NCBI GenBank assembly: GCA_003254925.1
Contig: QANZ01015834.1
Coordinates: forward strand, 679 to 64,678
Source: Chamaecrista fasciculata
Lineage: Eukaryota > Streptophyta > Magnoliopsida > Fabales > Fabaceae
DNA length: 64,000 nucleotides
Direction: 5' to 3'
Shown: one piece after another, positions 1 through 11,129 of the stretch
Layout of the letters: every line of letters begins with the position of its first letter
Position numbering within the stretch: the first letter of the stretch is position 1
Position numbers and translations under genes: made by a program
The notes under the pieces: model-generated
Told to the model about the DNA's origin: nothing
The model's database searches: none
The model's input: only the letters and a program-made list of their open reading frames with translations

Positions 1-279
1 AAAGGTTCCGGATTCACTTGAGAAGTGAAGGAGGCTAGCACCTAGGCATCTCCAAACTGTTCGTGTGGATTACCGGCGGAGGAAGGACGCGTCAAGTGGA
101 CTTCTTGGAAACGCCCCGTTCAACTAAAGCGATTGAAACTCTGAGGTATACCACTTAACCAAAAGTTTTAAATTCAGCTAGCGGATCCGTTCGGGAATTC
201 TTGGACCTGGGCGTTTAGTTTTTTTTATTTTACAGTTTTTCATGCTTCCGCTGCCTTAGGCGCCCATGAATTCCCAACA
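1..279 (+). mobile_element. 3' end of a long copia-type LTR, cut by the window edge
   Basis: The segment ends in TTCCCAACA, the 3' terminus of the LTR family that recurs at 15171-16649, 22108-24215, 50441-52627, 54693-56985 and 58282-60724. It is close to the reverse complement of the start of the 58282 copy, sharing the blocks GGATCCGTTCGGGAATTC and GGTATACCAC. No primer binding site follows it, so it is either a 3' LTR or a solo LTR. The flanking GATTT at 280-284 would be its right target duplication; the left one is outside the window. Confidence 0.85.
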
Positions 280-1287
280 GATTTGTGAAGCTCTAAACAT
301 TCATAACATTTGATTTAGTGCTTGACTTCATATTCATCAATTTGGGACATAATGTGAACTAGGGTGAAACTTTAAATGGGGGTTTTGCCCAAATTTTCAT
401 GTTTCCTTGAAATAGATGGTTTATATGAGTTTAATGGGTGATGATTATGAGTTCTATACCATCAATGTGAATTTATAGAGTGTATTTTAAAATTTGATGT
501 TTTAAAGTAAAACTTTAAAGTTTACAAATTGGTCATGAATGACTTTGATGGTTTTTATGAGTTAAATGAGTTTTTATACATCTATGAAGAATTTTGGAAG
601 ATAAGTTTGTATTTAGGAAGTGATAATTAGTTTTACATCATGATTAAAGTTTTGAAGTGTTAATTTCTAATCTTGAAGAATGAAGGGTTAATAATAAGTC
701 TTTTGGAAACTTGATTGTTGATTAAACATTGTTAGAGCTCCCAAACTTTTACCCAAGCTCTCTTAAGATAATTGGTGTTTTGTGGTTAATGGAAAACCAA
801 GTTGGTGGTATTTGGAATGAAGTGGAGACTTGAGGAGACTCTTGGCATGTAAAAGTCAATTGAGTTTGTATGAGAAGTATTCTAATAGGATAAATGTATT
901 TTGTTATGGATTTAGATACCCCGCATTTGTCATAAGCTTGAGGGTAGTGTGTTAACTAGAGGAATTCTAGGTCATTGAGTGTGACCTTCAGGTGAGTATC
1001 ATTTCTATCCTAGAACTTTTTTATCATGCTTATTTGACATGTTTGATGCATATGATTTTTGGCAAGGTTAAAGACTTTATAAATGCATATATATGTACAA
1101 TATGTTTTGAAAGGTTCATTTAATATTTGATGAGTATATGAGATAATGTTTGATTTGAATGATGATGAAGATGAGATTGATATTTTTTAGAAAATTTTTT
1201 TGGATGATTGGGTGAATCGTTGGTTCTTTTGTTATGGGTACCAATTAGGCTTTCGGTCCCGGAGTCACACCCATGGGTTTTATGAAT
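280..1287. other. AT-rich spacer without a recognisable gene
   Basis: There is no long reading frame and no clear terminal repeats. The last 100 bases are less AT-rich and resemble old LTR or untranslated retroelement sequence, but I cannot assign them to a family. Confidence 0.5.
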
Positions 1288-1291
1288 AAAT

Positions 1292-1681
1292 GTGTTTCAA
1301 GTTTGTGGAAATGTTTTATTCATAACTGACTTTGACTTGATGGAACTTGATTTCAAAGGGCCAATGTATACCTGGTCTATCAGACAGCTTGATGGAGATC
1401 ATATCAAAGAGAGAATTGATAGAGCTATCTACAATTATACATGGAGGGAAGAATTTCATAACGCTCAGGTATTCCATCTTGAGCCCCTTGGTTCTGATCA
1501 TTCTCCGCTGGTCTTGGTGCTGAATCATGTGGATGGGATCACTCCCAAAATGTTTAAATTTGAATTAATGTGGGTCGGCCATGAAGAGTTGGGGGATGTG
1601 ATTAACAGTAATTGGATCCAATGCAATCTTGAAGAGAGGAATATTATCGAGGCATTTTCTGCAGAATCTGAAAAGAGTTAA
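1292..1681 (+). pseudogene. LINE endonuclease C-terminal fragment
   Basis: The frame encodes the last third of an exonuclease/endonuclease/phosphatase-type nuclease. GPMYTW is followed by an arginine-aspartate helix (KERIDRA) and then GSDHSPLV, the conserved SDH motif containing the catalytic histidine of L1 endonucleases. The N-terminal catalytic residues are not encoded, so the fragment cannot nick DNA. The frame stops at 1679-1681, and the downstream linker continues in another frame (1629-2018), showing a frameshift. Confidence 0.85.
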
Positions 1682-1974
1682 AGAATCTCTTATAAAGTGG
1701 AGTAAAAAGGAGTTTCCAAATTGCAGAAAGATAGTCAGCAAATTACTTATCCAGGTCCAAAAATGTTTCTCAGGAGAATGGAATGAGCAAGCGGCTGCCA
1801 AGGCGGCAAGTATAGCGCATGAGATAGATGATATGTGGGAGAGAGAAGAAAAATACTGGGCTCAGCGATCTAGAGTCAAATGGCTAACCTGTGGTGACAA
1901 AAATTCCAGATTTTTTCATATGACTACTATTCAGAGGAGGCAGAGAAATAAAATCTTGAAGCTGAAAAACTCTA

Positions 1975-3061
1975 ATGAGGAGTGGATGGATGATTCAGGA
2001 GAAATTGGGGATAACTAAAAATTTTTATGAAGATCTCTTTACCTCGGTGGGTCCTAGAAGTTATGCAGACGTGCTGGATTACATTCAGCCCACTATTATT
2101 GAGGAAGATAATGCCTCTTTGCTGCTGCCAGTCTCTGTAGAAGAAATAAAAACGACTGCCTTTGATATGGGTGCCCTGAAAGCACCTGGACCGAATGGTT
2201 ACCCAGGTCTTTTCTATCAACATGCTTGGAGTACAGTGGGTGAACAAGCTACCACGTTAGTACAGAAGTTCTTTAGTGATGGTATTGATGTGAAGAGTCT
2301 AAATGCAACAAATCTGGTTATGATCCCTAAAATTGATTTTCCTGAGAAGGTTGGTCACTTCGGACCAATTAGTCTATGTAACTTTTCATACAAGATCATT
2401 TCTAAAGTTATCACAAATAGAATGAATTCTCTTATTCCTAAGTTAATTACGGAGAATCAAAGGGCCTTTGTGAGTGGTAGACAAATTCATGATAATATCA
2501 TTGTGGTTCATGAAGCTTTTCACTACTTAAAAAGTAGGGTGCATGGTAAAAAGTATGAGTTAGCTGTCAAGTTGGATATGAATAAAGCATACGACAGGGT
2601 TGAATGGGACTTCTTAAAGGATGTTTCATTACGAATGGGTTTTAATGATACTTGGGTTGACAAAATTATGTGTTGTGTTAACTCTGTAAGTTTTGACCTG
2701 TTACTATCGAGGAAGTCAGTGGCAAAATTCAACCCTAAGAGAGGGTTAAGGCAGGGAGACCCTCCCTCACCCTATCTTTTGATCATTATTGCAGATGTGT
2801 TGTCTAGAATGTTGATTGCTGAAGTTGAACAGGGGAATATTAAGGGTATCAAGTTGGCTAGATCATGTCCTATACTATCTCATTGCTTGTTTGCAGATGA
2901 TTCGGTTTTCTTTATTAAAGCTACAAGTGGTAATTGTCAGAATTTCAAGAATTGTCTTGCAAAATATTTCCATGCATCAGGGCTAATGGTGAATCTTGAA
3001 AAATCATGTGTCTTTTTTAATGACAATACCCCTGAACAAATAAGGGTAGATTGCTGTGATG
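1975..3061 (+). pseudogene. LINE reverse transcriptase, N-terminal and palm part
   Basis: This frame covers the linker and most of the LINE reverse transcriptase. Recognisable blocks, numbered from 1975, are APGPNGYPGLFYQ (about 70-82), LVMIPKI (about 114-120), NQRAFVSGRQIHDNI (about 161-175), the first catalytic aspartate in KLDMNKAYDRVEW (about 199-211), GLRQGDPPSPYL (about 267-278) and the active-site FADD (306-309). All catalytic aspartates are still present. The ancestral frame is cut by the MITE at 3062 and resumes at 3416. The plant L1 domain order is known; that the enzyme is dead is inferred from the MITE and the frameshifts. Confidence 0.9.
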
Positions 3062-3406
3062 CTAGGAAGCATGGACACTGACACGGACACAGGACACGAC
3101 ACGGACACGGACACAGCGACACGCTAAACTCTCAAAATTACGCGACACGACACACCATATATTTATATATATAAATAATTAAATATTCATAATTTTTAAT
3201 GAAAAATTTAAAAATTACAAGTTTTATTCATAATATATGTCATATGTATTCTTATTTTCTCTTATATGTCATGTTAAAGTCACAAAAAATTAATTTATAT
3301 TTTAAAATTTATGAATATGTGTCGTGTCGGTGTTGTACGGGTGTCGGACACTGACACGTGTCCGACACGGCGACACGCCCTCAAAATGAAGTGTCCATGC
3401 TTCTTA
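3062..3406. mobile_element. 345-bp MULE-like MITE inside the LINE
   Basis: A small non-coding element with imperfect terminal inverted repeats: TAGGAAGCATGGACACT on the left and TAAGAAGCATGGACACT read inward from the right. It is flanked by the 9-bp direct repeat GCTGTGATG at 3053-3061 and 3407-3415. A 9-bp duplication is the hallmark of Mutator-like transposition. Just inside both ends there are clusters of short GACACG/GACACGGACAC repeats, and the centre is AT-rich. If the element and one duplication are removed, the LINE reading frame is continuous (CCD|VLNIS), so the insertion is younger than the LINE. Confidence 0.85.
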
Positions 3407-3415
3407 GCTGTGATG

Positions 3416-4617
3416 TGTTAAATATCAGTGTTGCTGACTCTCCGGGAAGATATTTGGGTCTACCTATTTTATGGGGAAGGTCGAGATGTGAGGCTCTTGC
3501 TTTTGTTGGACAGGGTAAGGAACAAGGTGCAAGGCTGGAAGCATTCCCTGCTTTCACATGGGGGAAGAGAAGTGCTAATAAAAGCAGTGGCAAACTCTAT
3601 ACCGACTTACTCTATGTCTTGTTTCTCTTCCCAAAAAAAAAACTTGTTGTGAATTAGATAGTATAATATCTAACTTTTGGTGGGGAAACCAACGTGGTGA
3701 GGGTTCTTTTCACTGGATTGCATGGAAGAAACTTTCAAAAGCAAAAGGGGACGGGGGTCTTGGTTTCAAGGATTTTGTTAACTTTAATCTCGCTTTACTT
3801 GCAAAGCAGGGGTGGCAAATCCTATATTCACCAAATGAGTTGTGGGTGAAAATCATGAAAGGAATTTATTTTCCTCATACTGATTTTATGAATGCTGTTA
3901 AAGGGGCCCGGGCATCTTGAGCTTGGTCTCGTATCTTAGAAGGTAGGAAGTTGATTGAAGACAACTTGTGTTGGTCAATTGGAAATGGGAGGAGCATTGA
4001 TTTCTAGAATGACCCATGGATACCTGACCTACGGGGATTTAAATTATCTTCAACCCCAGGCCTTTGAGGCTTTTGATCACTCTTTGGTGGTGGAGTTCAT
4101 CTATAACAAAAAATGGGATTTTTCTAATGTTGATATGTGGCTTTCTAGGGATGAAATCAGAGCAATGCAAAACATTCCTATCCCATCTGCATTCAAGGAA
4201 GATTCTCTAAAGTGGGTTGGTGCTATGGATGGTTGCTACAGGGTCAAAATGGGGTACAAGGCGGAAATGAAGAAATTTGATGTGCCTCCCCCGTCTAGAT
4301 CAAGTTGTTCCTTTTCTGCACCTCCTGAGTTGTGGAAATCTCTATCGAAGTTGAAGGAGCCTCCAAAAATTAAGCACTTCATATGGAGGCTATGTAATGG
4401 AGCATTAGCTACCAAGGAGAATCTTTGGAAGAAGAAGTGTGCACCTTCACCTATGTGTCCTTGCTGCAACTTGTATGTCGAGTCTATTGAACACATGACT
4501 ATCCTTTGTGAGTGGGCAAAAAGTACCTGGTACAGCAACCCGCTTTCTTTTACATTTGATGAGAGTAAGGTCTCCAGAATCGAGGTATGGTGGTGTGATT
4601 TCTTTACATGTAAATAG
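3416..4617 (+). pseudogene. LINE RT C-terminal part and zf-RVT-like region
   Basis: After the MITE the LINE resumes with SPGRYLGLPILWGRS, a conserved block downstream of the RT palm. It then continues in changing frames through GWKHSLLSHGGREVLIKAV (near 3530-3590). At 3955-4617 comes an aromatic and cysteine-rich stretch with KIKHFIWRLCNGALATKENLW and CPCCNLYVESIEHMTILCEWAKSTW, typical of the zf-RVT region between RT and RNase H in plant LINEs. Several frameshifts and a stop near 3656 break it. Confidence 0.8.
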
Positions 4618-4839
4618 CTAGGGGAATATAAACTTGCACTGGTTGCTGTCACATGCTGATTCTTATGGAAAGGAAGATGTGCATTAGTGTTTGAAAATAT
4701 GAAGCATGATCCCTTGGTGACTACAACTAAAGCTTGCTCCCTTGTAGCTAACTACTAGAGAGTAAATGGTTGGGAATGCATTGTTCAAGAAGCTGAGGAA
4801 CTTCCAAGTACTAATCAATGGTTCCTGCCAGGTGAGAAT

Positions 4840-5322
4840 TCTTTTAAAGCTAATAGGGATGGAGCCTTTACTGAAGGTGCAAAACAGGCCGGGTTAGGTA
4901 TCATTTTTAGAGATCAGTTTGGGAGTCTCATCGAATTTGTGAGCTACACTGTGTCTGCTTACTCAACTTTTATGGCTGAAGCCATTGCACTAAGAAAAGC
5001 TATTAAAATGGCTCTTGATATGGAGATCCACCACATTGAATTTGAGACAGATTGTAAGATGTTGTTGGAAGCTCTTAATTCTTCTGTTGTGGCCCCGGAT
5101 TGGAGATGTACTGATATCATTGATGAGATTAATGCTCTCAGATTTCAGTTGCCTACAAGCAAGGTATCATGGATTAGAAGAACTTCAAACATGGCTGTAG
5201 ATTGGTTAGCCAATGATGCTCTAAAGAGGATGTGTAGAATAAACTGGGATGCTGGACCCCCATCCCCTCTTCTCTCAATTATTGTCGCTGATGCTGGTTT
5301 GGTGAGGAAGGGAGAAGGATGA
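4840..5322 (+). pseudogene. LINE C-terminal RNase H (RVT_3 type)
   Basis: The end of the LINE encodes a plant-type RNase H. A degenerate first block (NRDGAFTEGAKQAGLGIIFRD, where DG holds the first acidic residue) is followed by AEAIALRKAIKMALDM with the conserved glutamate, ETDCKMLLEAL with an aspartate, and a C-terminal SWIRRTSNMAVDWLANDA block. The family normally removes the RNA strand during reverse transcription. The tail from 4939 is open to a stop at 5320-5322. After it come a T- and G-rich 3' untranslated segment and an A-tract. Confidence 0.85.
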
Positions 5323-5512
5323 TTTTCGCTGTTGCTGTCTTGCTGTTTCTGGTTTTTTCAGTTTCTGTTTTTCTGCTGTTTTATGCTGTTTTCTGGTTTT
5401 TGGATTTTCTGTTTTGCTGCTGTTTTGGTTTTGTCCTTGTTGCTGTTTTTCTTCTCTTTCCCGTGAACTTTGGTTGTCTGTTTTGGTTGGTGTTTGTTGA
5501 ATGAAATTCATT

Positions 5513-5530
5513 TCCAGGCCAAAAAAAAAA
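5513..5530 (+). other. LINE 3' end and A-tail
   Basis: The element ends in CCAGGCC followed by about ten A residues. The same CCAGGCC-A(n) end appears at 41336 as a tiny insertion with a perfect target duplication, which supports this as the true 3' end of the LINE family. Confidence 0.75.
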
Positions 5531-6166
5531 TTTACAAATTAATTCATTCGGCCAGGAGATAAATTTTGAAGTTTTTATCGTATTTTTATCAAATAAAAAA
5601 GGTCCTTTTGTCAACTAAGAATTTATGAGATTGGTTTGTTTTAGAGATTTGGAATCCTAAATTAACATGTTATTTGCACTCATAAATTAGTTCAACCAGC
5701 TAGGAACTAAAGTTGGAATGATTGGTGGTAATTATTCGCCTGAAAAAATAACCTTTATTTGAAATTATAAATTTTGCCTTTATATTTATTGATTATAATT
5801 GATGATTAGTTGATTACTTTAGATGTCATCGTTAATCCATAACAGTCAACGCAAAGATTATTTACCATATAAATAAAGAATTTAAAATTTGAGAATTAAA
5901 ATTTATATCAGATCCTAAAATAAATTGTCATTACTTAGAATAAATAATCTTTGCAATATGTAAACCCTAACTATTATAAACACAATGTATACAATTAATA
6001 GTGAGTCTTCGTCAGTTATATCCAAACATCTTTTTTGAGAAAAATTCTATTTTTAAAATTATAATTGAATTTCAACTTTAATTCCATAAGCTTTAACTTT
6101 TTTATTAGGTGGTATTGGCTTGAACAACCTAAATCTAGAAACTTTTTTTTTTGGCCAGTTAGGTGG
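5531..6166. other. AT-rich spacer, left copy of a repeat interrupted by the Gypsy element
   Basis: No gene was seen. Bases about 6010-6166 match 18987-19130, sharing blocks such as AATTGAATTTCAACTTT and GGCTTGAACAACCTAA. The Gypsy element therefore landed inside or at the edge of an older repeat. The last five bases (6162-6166, GGTGG) are the left target duplication of the Gypsy element. Confidence 0.65.
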
Positions 6167-6772
6167 TGATAAACTAGAAAATGGGTAGCACTTACCTAGT
6201 TCACCGGTTGTGGGCTGCAAGAGCCAAGAGTTGAACAAGAACCTGCAAGAGCTTCACAGGGGGGCCCTGCGAAGAGAACTCCGACGCTCAAGTTAGTAAG
6301 AGAGTGATATGAGAGTAAGAGAATTCTAGAGTGTAAAGAGTAGCTAACCTTGAACTGCTGAGATGAACTCTATTTATAGAGCAGGGAGGAGAGAGGTGGT
6401 CAGCGCGCGGGGCGGACCACGTAACCAGACACGATCTCCACCAGCGGAGATGGTGGAGACCGGGACTTGCGGAGCAAGGAAATCGTGGGTGATTGCGTGT
6501 CACTTCGCATGGCGGGCGCCAGGCAACTGGAGATCGTGGGTGTGAACAAGTCCGCAGCCCACGATCTCTCGCAGCGTGGATTGTGGAGCGAGGTAGTCGT
6601 GGATGACTACGTGTTATTTGGGGGGCGTGCGCCAAGACCCTGGATGGATCATGGCCGCCCCTAACTGTGCAGAGGGCGCCCGATTGGCTCGAGGGCGCCT
6701 TGCAAGGTGTGGAGGGGAGAAGAGGCCCGGTTCGAGGGCCGTTTAGGCGTACGCCCAAATAGTGATGTATCA
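6167..6772 (-). repeat. 3' LTR of the Tat-type element
   Basis: The 606-bp repeat begins TGATAAACTAG and ends GTGATGTATCA on the plus strand, giving TGATA...TATCA inverted termini. It matches 18381-18986 over its full length with about nine differences by eye. It contains the palindrome around TATTTATA (LTR TATA box on the minus strand). Confidence 0.93.
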
Positions 6773-6785
6773 CAAGTCCCTCCTT
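6773..6785 (-). other. Polypurine tract of the Tat-type element
   Basis: Read on the minus strand, AAGGAGGGACTTG abuts the 3' LTR. A purine-rich tract at this place primes plus-strand DNA synthesis in LTR retrotransposons. Confidence 0.7.
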
Positions 6786-7214
6786 AAAGAAGCGAACGTG
6801 TGCGTCCGTTGCTGCCTCTGGGCGTGCGCCCAGAGAGAGAAGCGATCGATGGAACCGACGCCGGGGGTATGCACGTAAGTTAGATGGGCGCTCGGAGATG
6901 AAGCCTTGGAGGCAAAGCCTTGGCGGCCAAGCCATGTCTGCAAGGGCTTGGTGGCAACCCTTGGCGGCGGCCTCCGGCGGCAACCCCGGAGGGAAGGCCT
7001 TGGAGGCGTACGCCCAAAATGTGCAGGAGTACTTGTCCCCCGCGGAGGAAACGGGAAAGGTCGAGCGTCCATAACGAGGGAAAATGGATCGTCGAGATTT
7101 CCATGGCTGGCGGCCATGTGGTAGGTAGGGATGTCCTGTCAAAGACACGTGTCGCAACCCGAGAGGCAGAAATTTGAAAATTCAGAAACGCCTCGTATAC
7201 CGCGCTTGCGAGGG

Positions 7215-7221
7215 TATAAAA
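7215..7221 (+). promoter_or_regulatory. TATA box of the antisense gene
   Basis: GGGTATAAAAGGG is a consensus plant TATA box about 870 bp upstream of the first long plus-strand reading frame. It is oriented against the retrotransposon's own transcription. It would drive the antisense gene from within the element. Confidence 0.6.
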
Positions 7222-8088
7222 GGGCCAAAGGTAGCGTCTTTTGCACTTTTGCCTGCATTTGCGATTTGAGGAGAGAGAAAAGAGAAATCGACGAATTCAG
7301 CCGCCGGAATTGCATAGCTGTCGCCGGAAATCGGAGCGTTGTGACCGTGAAGGGGAATCGGTCCGAGCGAGAAGTTTTCTGGTGAGTTTTTCTGTCGATT
7401 TTGTATCGTTTTTCCTGGGTTAGGGTTTGGCTGTGTGATAGTCCAACGTTCATTGTTGTTTCTGTGTGGTGGTGAGTCCGTCGCGAGTAACGGCGAAAAC
7501 GGGTTGGGGATTGGACCAGGATAGGTGTTGCCTGGTAGGAATGTGGTGGGTCATCGCTGTAGGGTGTGGGCTGTGTGTGAGAGATAGCGGAAATGGGTGT
7601 GGGTACGGACGTAGGGGGTTGATGTTCTGAGTTTTTCTGGGTTTTCTGTTCATCGTGTTCATGCCCCCTGATGGAGGATTTTTCTGGGTTTCCTGGGTTT
7701 GTGGGGCGGGCGGCTGTAGTACGGTGGGAGTGGGTTGGGTCATATGATGACACGCGTTCTCCTGTTAGCAGGTTGCCAGGAGTGCGGGAGTTGAGAATCA
7801 GGGCGAGCGCCTCAAATTGTTCAACTAACAACCAACCAAGTTTTCAGGTACTTCCTAATCCTTTGTGATCTTGAGTTTTTGGCGAGCGTTAGAGACCATG
7901 GTGGTCATTAGGGAGCTAGAAGAAGGTGAATAACTAAGTAGGGTTAGTAGTTTGACTACACAGGGCAGCAGTTCTATAGATTTGGAAGAGGTTCGTCGCT
8001 CGTTGGACGAAGTGGTGCGGCGGGCGGCCGAGTTGCTAGCAAAAGGGCAAGCGACGCGAAGGGCGCGTAGGGTGTGTATAGGGGGAGG
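7222..8088 (+). other. Leader region of the antisense gene, with a probable 5' UTR intron
   Basis: Downstream of the TATA box there is a plausible donor (TGGTGAGTTTTT near 7380) and an acceptor (TTTTCAGGTAC at 7841-7849), consistent with a leader intron of about 465 bp. A short upstream reading frame of 11 codons starts at 7898 and ends at 7933. A charged stretch (LEEVRRSLDEVVRRAAELL) is encoded at about 7981-8039 in a frame different from the main one. Either the leader is non-coding or an ancestral N-terminus has been frameshifted. Confidence 0.45.
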
Positions 8089-10298
8089 ATGGATCTGGTA
8101 ACTTTGGAACCATCAAACTCGTCGGAGAGGACGGAGGAGGAGCAAGTGCTGGAGCTCTCCGATCGGGAGGAAGAGGAACCAGCGATGTTAATGGATGAGC
8201 CAACGGGCCCCCTGAGTGGATCGGCGGCCGAGGGGGAGCGCCTGATCATGTCCCGGGATGAGGTTACGTGGGACGCTGCAGAGGGGTTTGGGAACCCCGA
8301 GGTCAGGGCGACCAAGGGCCCGCTGGCGGAGCCATCAAGGTATGATGGCGAGGAGGATTTGGAGGCGGCCCAAGAGATGTACTTTGGGCCAGGCTCTGGC
8401 CGCGAGGCGAGCGGCATGGCCGTCGGCGTGTGGGACGACAATAATTTGATGTCGTGGACTCATCGGCGAGGGTTCATCGTACATGAAGTGTTGTTGCGGG
8501 AGTGTAGCTCCGAATTGCCTCTCACCGATTTTGAGGTTGAAGTGCTGAATCACCTCAACTGCTGTCCAGCGCAATTGATGGCCAATGGCTGGCGGAGCTT
8601 GAAGTTTTTGTAGTATGCTACTTGGTCAGTGGGCGTGGAGCTCACTGTAAGACTATTTTTATACTGGTTTGTTGTAAAGCCCGGGGACAACAGGCGGGTG
8701 AACATCCAGAGGAAAGGGGGGAGCCTAAGTGGGTTTCCAGCGAGCATCAGCAACTGGAAGAACTGGAAAGGCAGGTATCTCCCCGTTGTACAGAATGGTG
8801 TGGAGCGCCCATGGTGGGTGAGGGAGGAGGATGATCGCCCGTTGTTTCCCGTGGCGTGGTCGGATGCCATCACAGGGGTGAGCCCTATTAAGAGAGGGCA
8901 TCTGAGCGAGGCGGAGCGGCGGATGGATAGGCTCCTTAGTTCGTTTTACCGGAATTATGTGCAAACATGTAATACGTTAACTGATATTTGCTTTCTTCTT
9001 TTATGTGTGATGTGGTCGTTTGGGCTGCGCCTAACGAGTTTGTTATTTGTTTTGTAGCGATGACTGAGGCGCATAGAAGGTCGGAGAACCAGGCCGCCGG
9101 GAGCTCGGCCGCGGCAGGACGTGCAGAGAGGGGTGGAGAGCAGGGGCGTGCTCAGGGTAGGGCATCGGCTGGGATGCGGGCGCCGCCAGTTGCGCCTGGT
9201 GGGAGGCCAAGAGCTTCAGGGCCCTCGTCCCGTGCTCCAGTAGCTTCCGGGGGCGCGGGACAGGCGTCGGCGAGCCCGTCGAGAAGGAGAGCGGGGCCAC
9301 CACGGTTAGCAATTGGTGGGATGAGACAGGCGGGTGGTCCGTCTGAACGAGGGAGGAGGCCCGACGGGAAGGGGAAGGGCCCGGCGGGAGCAGCCGAGAG
9401 GGAGGAGCCGCCAGGAAAGAGGGCGCGTGTCAGCGGTCCGGTAGATCCCGGGGTGTTTATCCACTGGGATGATGAAGAGCTTGGCCGCTTCATCAAGGTG
9501 AGCCACCCTGATGGCGACGGGCCGAGCAACCCGCGGATGGATATGCCGGTCGCCAGGACGGTGAACGAGAACGGGGAGGCCGAGTTTCCCTACTTGCCAT
9601 CGCAGCCAAGCAAGGGGCGGTTCTCCGGGATAGCCTCTATTCAGTCCCTCTACTCCAATGGCACCTACGAGTGGCATGACGCCCTGGTGGCCGATGCCTA
9701 CAAGCGCCCGCCAGCAGACTATGCAGTAGCACACATCATGATAGCGTCCGTGGCGTGTCACGCGGAGCAAACATTGTCGCACACCCTGGCAAAGGAGGTA
9801 GCCCGCCTGAGAGAGGAGGGGAGAGCGGCCGGTGGGGCCGAGCACTTAAAAGCATTGAAAGCTGCTAGGGACAAGGCGCTGGAGGAGGCACAGGCCGGGC
9901 GGGCCCAGGTGAAGAAGCTGGAGGAAGAGAAGAAGAGGGAGAGGGAGAGGAGGAAGAAGGCGGACCAAGAGGCCGCACAGGCGGTCCGGGAGGCGGGGGT
10001 GCAGCGGGGGGAGGCTGCGGCTGCGAGGGCAGAGCTGGAGGCTTACCAGGCGGGCGAGGCGCAACGGATTGAACGCGCGCGCCGTGATGAGCGCAGACAG
10101 TGGTATTGGTTCTATGTCAATGCCACGTCCCGAGGGTTTGAGAACTGCCGCAAGCAGCTGAACCTCTTGAACCCGGGGCTCAATGAAGCGGGGATCGACT
10201 ACACCTTTGAGGTGCTTCCCGGCGGCCGTGGCGGGGAAGAGATCCGGATGCGCGCGGGTGATGACGAGCCTGGCGAGCCAATGCCCGATCTGCCGTAG
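8089..10298 (+). pseudogene. Antisense extra gene of the Tat element (gypsy-type transposon protein-like)
   Basis: Two long plus-strand frames join across an 89-bp intron (8969-9057: donor CAT|GTAATA, acceptor TTTTGTAG|CG), with the phase kept (ACA T|CG ATG). The first exon has an acidic N-terminus. Its second half has CPAQLMANGWRSL and, later, LSGFPASISNWKNWKGRYLPV. This spacing recalls the plant 'putative gypsy type transposon' family (Pfam Transposase_28). The second exon is Pro/Ala/Gly/Arg-rich and then has a long charged coiled coil (about 9840-10090, KKLEEEKKRERERRKKA). ATG 8089 is the first in-frame start after a stop at 8068-8070. In-frame TAG codons sit at 8611-8613 and 10296-10298. 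Beyond the second, the frame stays open to TAG at 10506-10508. The biochemical role of such antisense genes is unknown. The family assignment is from memory of motifs only. Confidence 0.65.
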
Positions 10299-10508
10299 GA
10301 CTGGACCATCCATGAGCTAGAGGTGGCGGAGGGGCGGTCACCGCTCAGACCGGGGGATGATGGTTATGTGCCGCCGGTGGACGTCCAGAGCACTGCAGGA
10401 AATGAGGCGGACGCCGAGCAGACGATGATAGCCCCGGATAGCGGGGGTGGTGAGGGCAGCGACGAGCACGTTCCGGGTGCGGACGCGGCGGTGATCTTGG
10501 ATGACTAG

Positions 10509-11129
10509 GTCATCCTCTGCCAATGTTTTGTAATTTTTGGGGTGTGTTCCCCATTCTGAACTTGTATTGGGCGTGTGTGCCCTGTTTTGAATTTGTATAG
10601 GGCGTGTATGCCCTTTTACGTTGATGGATTTGATGGCCGTTTGGCCAAAATTAATGCGGGCCGTAAGGTCAATTTTAATTGTCGCGATAAATATAACTGT
10701 TGCTATGCTTTATCTGTTGGGTGTGTTTAATATTTGCGCAAGTGTATGTATGTGGGTGTGTGTCCGCCCAACTGAGTTGGCGATCAGACTGTTGGGCTAG
10801 CAAGCCAAGAGGTAATGGACCAGCATGGCGTATGAGCAACTTCTCGGCTCATGGGCGCGTGGAGCGCCAGAAAGAAAGCGTATGGAGGCGTCCCCCCGGC
10901 CTTTGAGCTCTTCATTGGAGCGTATGTTACGTATAGTAAGTCGTTGTGGATTAGGCTGTGCCTAAGTTAGCGTAATCGAAACAAACGTGAATTTAAATGA
11001 ATCGAGTAAATGGAAAAGAATGCCGTAACTATATTAATGTAATATACTGGCGATCGTTACATGAAATGAGTAATTGCACAACGTAAAAGTGTACAAGAGA
11101 TGACATAAATGTAAGAGTACATAAATTTC
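10509..11129. other. Non-coding spacer between antisense gene and integrase end
   Basis: This is probably the 3' untranslated region shared tail-to-tail by the antisense gene and the element's pol. It holds two imperfect repeats built on GGGCGTGT-TGCCC (about 10569-10616) and an AT-rich stretch from 10980. No gene was seen. Confidence 0.5.

Larger units (their letters stand above)
1288..5530 (+). mobile_element. 5'-truncated L1-type LINE retrotransposon, frameshifted
   Basis: A non-LTR retrotransposon on the plus strand. The order is endonuclease C-terminus, linker, reverse transcriptase, zinc-finger-like RVT region, plant-type RNase H and A-tail. This is the usual architecture of plant L1 LINEs that carry an RNase H. 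ORF1 and most of the endonuclease are missing, which is the common result of incomplete target-primed reverse transcription. The coding region is broken by frameshifts near 1680-1980 and after 3600, and by a MITE at 3062-3406. I could not find a convincing target-site duplication, so the 5' boundary is approximate. Confidence 0.9.

Noticed and set aside
5319..5614. Hydrophobic plus-strand and Gln/Lys-rich minus-strand small frames
   Set aside because: They are produced by the TGCTGTTTT-type low-complexity 3' end of the LINE.
6288..7157. 289-codon minus-strand frame across the 3' LTR
   Set aside because: It runs from LTR into the adjacent untranslated region, is Pro/Arg-rich from GC bias, recurs in the other LTR at 18502-18972, and has no protein motif.
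7139..7831. 230-codon minus-strand frame
   Set aside because: It lies opposite the leader and probable intron of the antisense gene. Its low-complexity Thr/Pro/His composition fits a chance frame.
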